Shown here one piece after another: positions 58,419 through 64,000 of a DNA stretch of 64,000 nt (within the stretch, counting starts at the first letter, position 1; every line of letters begins with the position of its first letter). The DNA comes from Limnanthes douglasii subsp. nivea (taxonomy: Eukaryota; Streptophyta; Magnoliopsida; Brassicales; Limnanthaceae), in assembly GCA_036936605.1 (NCBI GenBank), contig JAUPFV010000004.1, forward strand, positions 294,046,009 through 294,110,008, given 5' to 3'. The notes beneath the pieces were generated by a model that worked only from the letters and a program-made list of their open reading frames with translations, did no database searches and was not told where the DNA came from. A program made the translations under genes and the position numbers.

Positions 58419-58421
<3 letters not shown>

Positions 58422-58639
58422 TTTAGAGTATATAGAATTAGTATAATATAAGTATATATTAATTTAACAACTCCTAACTCTCTCTTTAATATACATTAAC
58501 TGCATATGTACATGTTTGGATTTAACTGAGCTCATGTTATTTTTCAAATAATGTAGTCCAAAATTATTATCACAATATAATAAAAGAGATATTTTTATCA
58601 CTTGTGTGATTTATATTCACGTGATAAAAATTATATAGC

Positions 58640-60330
58640 CACAGTCATAATATCTTATAATCTCTGATTATCCGACTTTATGTATGTAATATGTTATGTT
58701 CTATTTATTGCAAATACTAAAGAATTCTTTTGATTATTTTCTAATATTTCATCTCCACTTACTTAGCTAACTTAGGCATGGGCATTCGGTTTTTCGGTTC
58801 AGTTCGGTTCTTTCGGTTCTCGGTTCTTTCGGTTCTTCAAAACTGGTACCCATTTAGGAACCGAATAAATTTCGGTTCGGTTCGGTTCTTCTTAATTCGG
58901 TTCGGTATGGATACTTAACTCGGTTCTAATCGGGTAATTTTGGATACTTTAAATTCTTTGCAATGTCAACGTATATAAAACTCTTTTTACACTTTAAAAC
59001 AATAAAACTATGTTAAATTGTAAGAACAAACATACTAAATATAAGAAATATTCAAAATTAATATATTAAAGAATAATATTAGTAATATAAAAAAATGGAG
59101 AGATGATATCAAGTTTATTAAATTATATAAAGGTTGGTATTTTGTTATTTTGTTTATACGCATAATAGTTTGTAAATATGTCGACACTTTAATAAAGTAT
59201 GATGTCATTTATTCAAGAGAACATAATTATAGATCAATAATAAAAGACAAATTTAGGGGAATCTAACATTAAAATAGAAAATATATTTTTAAAACAATTC
59301 AAAATTAAGGGTTAATACATAGATTCGGTTCCTAACGGGTACCCACGGTTCTTCGGTTCGGTACGGTTCGGTTCCGAGAACCGTGGGTAATTGAAAACTG
59401 GAACCATTCGGGTATTATGAAAAAACCAAATCTACTTCGGTTCGGTTCTTTCGGTTCCGGTTAAAATGCCCATGCCTAAGCTAACTACCCAATATCCTGA
59501 TAAAAAGGTAATGTACGGTCTCGTATTTGATCGTATATTAGACTCACAACGACCAATTTATATGGAATCTTTTGCATTTTCTCATTCTATAATTTTACTT
59601 TTGGAATTGACTAAGACTTAACTTGTGTATCTTTGAAATAAGGGTTGCATTTAGTTTGTTGTTTAATATTACATAATATCGTAGCAAGCTCTAAACATAC
59701 ATCTTTTATGACAAAACCAAAATCTCAAGAAACCTATCTTGTTGAATTTGTATTCCTAACACAAAAGACGTATCACCTTGATATTTCATACTACTTTTTT
59801 ACGAAAGCAATTTCTTAGTACCATAGAACAAATATTTATAGTTCGTTGCCAATAATATGTCATCGACATACAACATCAAAAATATAAAATTATCGTCATT
59901 AAACTTTTGATACATAAAATCCTTTACGAAATTTATCTTAAAACTAAATAAGATAATAACTTTAAAAATTATGGTAATACTAACGAGAAACTTGTTTGAG
60001 TCTATAAACAAATTATTATAGTTTGCATATTATTGACAAGATACAAAGTTTTTAAGTACCCCATATAAATCATTTCATTAAGGTCACAATAAAGAATAAA
60101 TTTTTACATATATTTAATGAAGATCTAGATCAAAATACGCATCTAGTGTCATGATTTTAAAAGAAATCATTCAACAAGTCCAACCCTTCACATAGAGTAA
60201 AATATTTTTCAACAAGTCGCGTTCTTTGTTTTTGTACATTTCCCTAAGAATCTCTCTTGTTTTTGAAAGAAATTGTTTTACAACCAACAAATTTTTATCT
60301 TTCAGATAATTAGAAAAGCTCGCAAACTAC
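58640..60330 (-). pseudogene. Ty1/copia reverse transcriptase/RNase H remnant, split by a hAT element
   Basis: Read right to left. Near 60230-60330 the translation approximates CKTISFKNKRDS and TRLVEKYFT, the start of copia RT. Near 60000 it gives VYRLKQVSR (usual IYGLKQASR). 59799-60011 contains FIFLMLYVDDILLATN, the copia YVDD box. Near 59740-59780 comes YVFCVRNTNS in one frame and LGIQIQQDRFLEIL in the next; near 59560 QKIPYKLVVVSLIY. On the far side of the hAT element (58640-58764) it resumes as KYxKIIKRILxYLQ. Many stops are present. The order and motifs are those of Ty1/copia, not gypsy. Confidence 0.8.
58773..59478. mobile_element. non-autonomous hAT element with 8-bp target duplication
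   Basis: A 706-bp element flanked by perfect AGCTAACT at 58765-58772 and 59479-59486. Terminal inverted repeats begin TAGGCATGGGCATT at both ends (14 bases exact), the form common in plant hAT elements. Both subterminal regions are packed with CGGTTC/TTCGGTTC motifs, the middle is AT-rich, and no transposase is coded. It lies inside the copia remnant. Confidence 0.93.
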
Positions 60331-60474
60331 TTTATCTTACATATATTTGTACTTATTTATTCATTGTGGTAACCCTAACTGAAAATTATAACTTTTTATG
60401 GCTTTAAACTTAATGATTAGTTTTTCTTTTTTTCCATCAATCGAATTGTGTTATTCTATTTCTAACTTGATCAT

Positions 60475-60745
60475 TACATGGGAAAAAATCAAAGGCTAAG
60501 TCCAAAAGACAAGCCCAAGACAAGCCTTGACCTTAATACATTTGAAGAAAAACAAAAATCAGAAAACACAAACCCCAACCTTCATCTTCACCCAAATTGA
60601 AACTACTCCTAAATACCCTTGAAGGGCACTATTAAAATCGGAGAGGATACAATTTGAATCAGATACCAGAAACCCCAAATCTGGGCTGAAAATTGCAAAA
60701 CGTTAGGAGAAATCACAGCTTTGAGGTAAGAAATCTTTTTTCACT
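60475..60745. other. less AT-rich insert of unknown origin inside the copia remnant
   Basis: Composition differs from its surroundings, and copia-like sequence is seen on both sides. The plus strand ends CACAGCTTTGAG|GTAAGAAATC, which looks like an exon 5' UTR with a splice donor. There is no coding frame. Origin unknown; see findings. Confidence 0.35.
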
Positions 60746-61323
60746 ACATTATAAAAATCTTCGTGTACTTGAAGATCGCATGTATAATATGAAGATATAG
60801 AGTTATTTGTTTCTTCAATAGATCTTCATAAAATCATAATTACTTCAGTTCGTACTTCTTTGAGAGATAAAAAGTTTTATTCACAAACAATTTTATTTTG
60901 GTCCAACTGAACCACTTTAGTTTATTCATCTTGAACATTGCGCATAGATGAAAGAAAAATACAAATTTGAGTATTTATATGTTCTAATAGTTTTGAAATG
61001 ATTGACATTGTCACTAAATAATTGTCAGAACTTGCATGAATCTCTAAATATTCTTCCTCACAATGAATATTTGATACTAAATTATTAATCTTAAACTTAA
61101 TTTCCTTATAATATTTTAAAGTTTATGTCTAAGACAATACTCATAATGAAATTATCATAAAAAGTATAACCCCTTAAATAGTACACAACTATTATTTGTA
61201 TATATCAAGTACACTACGTATTTTGTTATGTATGAATCCATTTTTTTCACTTTAGTCACGTCAAAGTACGAATAATCAATGGAACTTAATTAACGTTCGA
61301 CAACAAGCTTCTCAATTCTAGGT

Positions 61324-61570
61324 TTAGAAATATGACTTAAACATATGAGCTAAATTGTTGTTGTATTTTTTAGTTTTACAATTTAACTTGCCGAATACAT
61401 TTATGATCATTTTTTTTATATTGTTAATAGTATTTAATAAATAAAAGTTATCATTCATTATTAACTTTTTATATCCAATAACATTATCATATAAATAAAG
61501 ACACATTTAACCATTCCTAAGAAGATAAAAATAACCCAAATTATCTAATATAAGGGAAATAAATCAAATT
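61324..61570 (-). pseudogene. Ty1/copia pre-integrase remnant
   Basis: The minus-strand frame gives VCLYLYDNVIGYKKLIMNDNFYLLN, then NVFGKLNCKTKKYNNNLAHM. It resembles the segment before the integrase zinc finger in copia polyproteins, where a short Leu/Tyr-rich stretch precedes the HKRLGH motif. The finger itself is not seen. The place (upstream of RT on the same strand) fits. Confidence 0.5.
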
Positions 61571-62403
61571 TATTCTAAAATAATGTATATACCAAATCTC
61601 TTTTAAATACAAATAATATCCACTTGAAATCAATAAACAAAAACCACAAAAATCTCGAACCAAGCCCAAGTTTTCTTCTGGTGCATAGATGAATACTATC
61701 ATTGAGACTTCGACGTCTTATCGTATCTACCGAAAAAATACACAGATGCATGGTTGTGGTGGTTGTATAGACCTAAAGTATTTATAGGTACAAAAACTAA
61801 ATTGATTCATGAATATACCACAAATGTAATATTACCTTTAACATTTTTATAAGTTTGGTACTTTTCACATCTCTTTTTGAAATGTCTCAGTTTTTATAAT
61901 GAACTAAAAATCTTTTAGAGGATAAACCCTTGTATATTTTGTACTTTAAGCGGATGTTTATGGGTCTGAGTCTTCTTTCTTTCTTTTATTAGTCGAAATA
62001 CATCATATGCGCTTCGGGACGTTTGCGTTTCAATTTTTCATCTCCTTTTGCATCTTGAGACATAAGCTTATTAAGAGTCTATTTCTCGTACCGACAGTTA
62101 TAAAATATCTCATAATTCTTATATTGAGCTGGAAAAATTAAACGCAAAGCTCACAACTACATCATTTGAAAGTTTACTCTTAAGTTTTTCAGTCAATATT
62201 TGATATTGTCACGATATATTTTTTTTATTCAATTTGTTGTAATACTTAAAGGATGCCAACTTTATAAGTACCATTTATTCTCAAAAAATATTTCTTTACA
62301 TATTCGATAAATATTTTTCATTTGAGGTCTCTTGTGAAAATTCTCTAAAAATGCAAAGGGTATATATTGTTTGAAGATTACTAGACTCAACCAATTAGAC
62401 TTT
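61571..62403. other. AT-rich DNA, nothing firmly recognised
   Basis: May contain decayed copia sequence, but I could not support any domain. Confidence 0.4.
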
Positions 62404-62790
62404 CTACATATCTCTTATTCCATAAGTCGGATCACCACCCCATAGCATGTTGCAACCAAAACCCCGTATTTCTTCTAAAGATTCTCCTAATTGTTCCAGA
62501 GCAACTAGAAAAATATTATTTAGCCAGAAAGAACTCAGTTCAGATATAGGATACCTATTCAGAAGTTTTCGCAACTCAATCATGTATGATGGAATCATCA
62601 AAAATTTGACCTTTTTGAACTCTGTCTGTAACTCACTATAGGCTCGGGAAACAAAGAGAAGATGTGTATGAAAGAGATATTTAGCAACAAGAAGAAGGAA
62701 AAAGATTGAATAGAAGAACTCCCGAACATTTGGCGATCTCAGATGTGTCGATATCGATGGTGGCTCATTATTTCGATGAATCATTTCTTC
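62404..62790 (-). pseudogene. ycf2: plastid ycf2 fragment transferred to the nucleus
   Basis: A 126-codon minus-strand frame starting [19 protein letters not shown], then [32 protein letters not shown] and [11 protein letters not shown] recognise this as an internal piece of the plastid Ycf2 protein, an essential very large (about 2300-residue) plastid-encoded protein of the inner-envelope protein import motor. The match ends near codon 122. The fragment covers only about 5% of Ycf2, has no start or end signals of the gene, and lies amid nuclear transposon remains. It is a nuclear plastid-DNA insertion (possibly by way of the mitochondrion) and not functional. The frame is still open, which suggests a fairly recent transfer. 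Confidence 0.9.
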
Positions 62791-62809
62791 GGACAGAAAT
62801 CTGAATTAG

Positions 62810-63510
62810 AATTTTCTTCACTGAATAGTGTAAGATGCTAAGTAAAAGTCATGGCACATTAAATACACTAGTATAACCTCTTTCTATTATTTAAAGTTAG
62901 TATCATCAATGATGAGAGCTTTGTTACCTATTGGATAGTAGACACTTAGAGTGGCTGAATATAACAATGTACAAACTAACACATAAACATCAATATTGAC
63001 ACATAATTTAAAACAATATCTTGAAAATAAAAATTAACATAAATAAAATATGACCTTAAATCATTAATATGGCACATTTTGACACATATAATAACTTGTA
63101 TGAGTTTGAAAAAATAAATGTTGGTCCTACTTTATTGACTCAATTATGAAAGTTCTTATGGGGAGAATCACCTAGTTTGATGCTTAATGACGATTCACAT
63201 ACAAAAAAATTTATGTTTATGATTAAGTATTCCAAAACTTAACATTATTTTGGAATTATTGATGCACATAATATTGTTAACCACCAACTTGTCAAATCTC
63301 TAAAAATATAAAAAAATCACTACCAATATAGATAATTTTGGTAATATATTGAACTCTTAATAATTTATCCAAGTCATAATAACTTAGAATATGTTGATCG
63401 CAATGAAAACAACTACACAACTACAACCATACTCAAGGACCGAGTTTTTTTTAGTTCATTTTAATAATTATCCATACTGATCTTAAATTACACATATAGT
63501 GTATTGTTAT
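62810..63510. other. AT-rich DNA, nothing recognised
   Basis: No gene or repeat boundary supported. Confidence 0.45.
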
Positions 63511-63785
63511 GCATCTGTAATAGTGTATTACCCTGGATCAAAGTTACGATGTTATGATAGTAGGTCGTTATGGACCAAATTACCAATGGAGCAGTTGTCC
63601 AATTGCGGCTCTATAATTGTGTGTCATAACGAGTCAAATCCGTAGTTACAACTCTATAATAGTATATCGTAACATGCCTAATTATCTGATGGCTAATTTT
63701 TCAGTCACACATTTATATTTGTGTGCCACAATGGGTCAGAGTCCATTTATGACTCTTTAATAGTATGTCACAATGGACCTAATTC
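63511..63785. repeat. degenerate tandem repeat, period about 42 bp
   Basis: About six imperfect units built on CTCTATAATAGTGTGTCATAA followed by (T)GG(A/G)(C/T)C(A)AAT. Visible at about 63513, 63553, 63610, 63652, 63711 and 63755, spaced 40-60 bases apart. Non-coding. Confidence 0.65.
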
Positions 63786-63957
63786 CATCACAACAAATAA
63801 AATCTTTAAGAACATAAAAATTCATTTTTAATGGTACCATATAAAGATTTTGTGAGTTCCAAAATCCAGATTTGAATTTATTTCATTAAGAATCTTCAAC
63901 TAACAATTAAAATTAATATTTAAACATGTTTTTGTAAATTCAAACATGTATCTTTTA

Positions 63958-64000
63958 TCTTAGATACCACTTGTTTGAAATCCGAAGGTCTGATTTCCTT
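63958..64000 (-). repeat. possible Ty1/copia primer site and LTR edge, running out of the window
   Basis: CTTAGATACCACTTGTTTGAA resembles the reverse of the copia primer site (TGGTATCAGAG, initiator Met tRNA) with LTR sequence to its right. It would be the 5' end of the decayed minus-strand copia element. The match is degenerate and short. Confidence 0.35.

Noticed and set aside
62404..62790. Functional host gene coding a membrane protein
   Set aside because: The sequence is an internal piece of plastid ycf2 with no start context, intron or promoter.

Overview
The window looks like nuclear DNA of a flowering plant, probably a eudicot. It is AT-rich and I found no intact host gene. Almost all recognisable content is plant transposable elements: Ty3/gypsy of the Tat type, Ty1/copia, L1-type LINEs, and Mutator-like and hAT DNA transposons. 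A fragment of plastid ycf2 sits near the right end. I cannot name the species. The layout fits a repeat-rich intergenic or pericentromeric region.

Four copies of one family of Tat-type Ty3/gypsy elements dominate. Copy A (1-1610, minus strand) is cut by the window edge. Copy D (21900-32246, plus, TSD AGGTT), copy C (34786-42572, minus, TSD ACTAC) and copy B (44384-54879, plus, TSD AAATC) are bounded by LTRs and perfect 5-bp target duplications. All four have short LTRs of about 380-435 bp, and A, B and D show the primer-binding site TGGCGACCACAGTGGGAG next to the LTR (C shows it with the same bases). The sense strand encodes Gag, aspartic protease, reverse transcriptase/RNase H and integrase. 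Between integrase and the 3' LTR lies a large gene on the opposite strand. It has its own TATA box, one 80-89 bp intron, a domain like the plant 'putative gypsy type transposon' family and a long coiled-coil, basic/acidic second exon. The two strands converge between integrase and the end of the antisense gene, next to a pair of conserved stem-loops. By hand alignment the LTR pairs differ at about 3 sites in B, 13 in C and 16 in D, so insertion order is D, then C, then B. Copy C has lost exactly 2730 bp in frame, leaving a Gag-integrase fusion. B and D share two coding lesions, an in-frame TGA just before the protease and a seven-A frameshift before integrase.

From 1.6 to 21.9 kb there are older layers: a minus-strand Ty3/gypsy pol remnant (3970-6250); a 1.42-kb Mutator-like element with a 9-bp duplication and an internal minisatellite punctuated by poly(A) runs (7439-8860); a LINE whose two halves face away from each other (9.4-15.7 kb), as expected of an inverted 5' end; a gypsy gag/protease remnant (16.0-17.7 kb); and a second LINE fragment (17.7-18.9 kb).

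From 54.9 to 64 kb there is AT-rich DNA holding a decayed minus-strand Ty1/copia element. A 706-bp hAT element with an 8-bp duplication is inserted in it, and the ycf2 fragment also lies within its apparent span. Several tandem repeats and AT microsatellites lie between the elements. Nothing in the window looks like a working autonomous element. The antisense gene's second exon is the best-preserved long reading frame.
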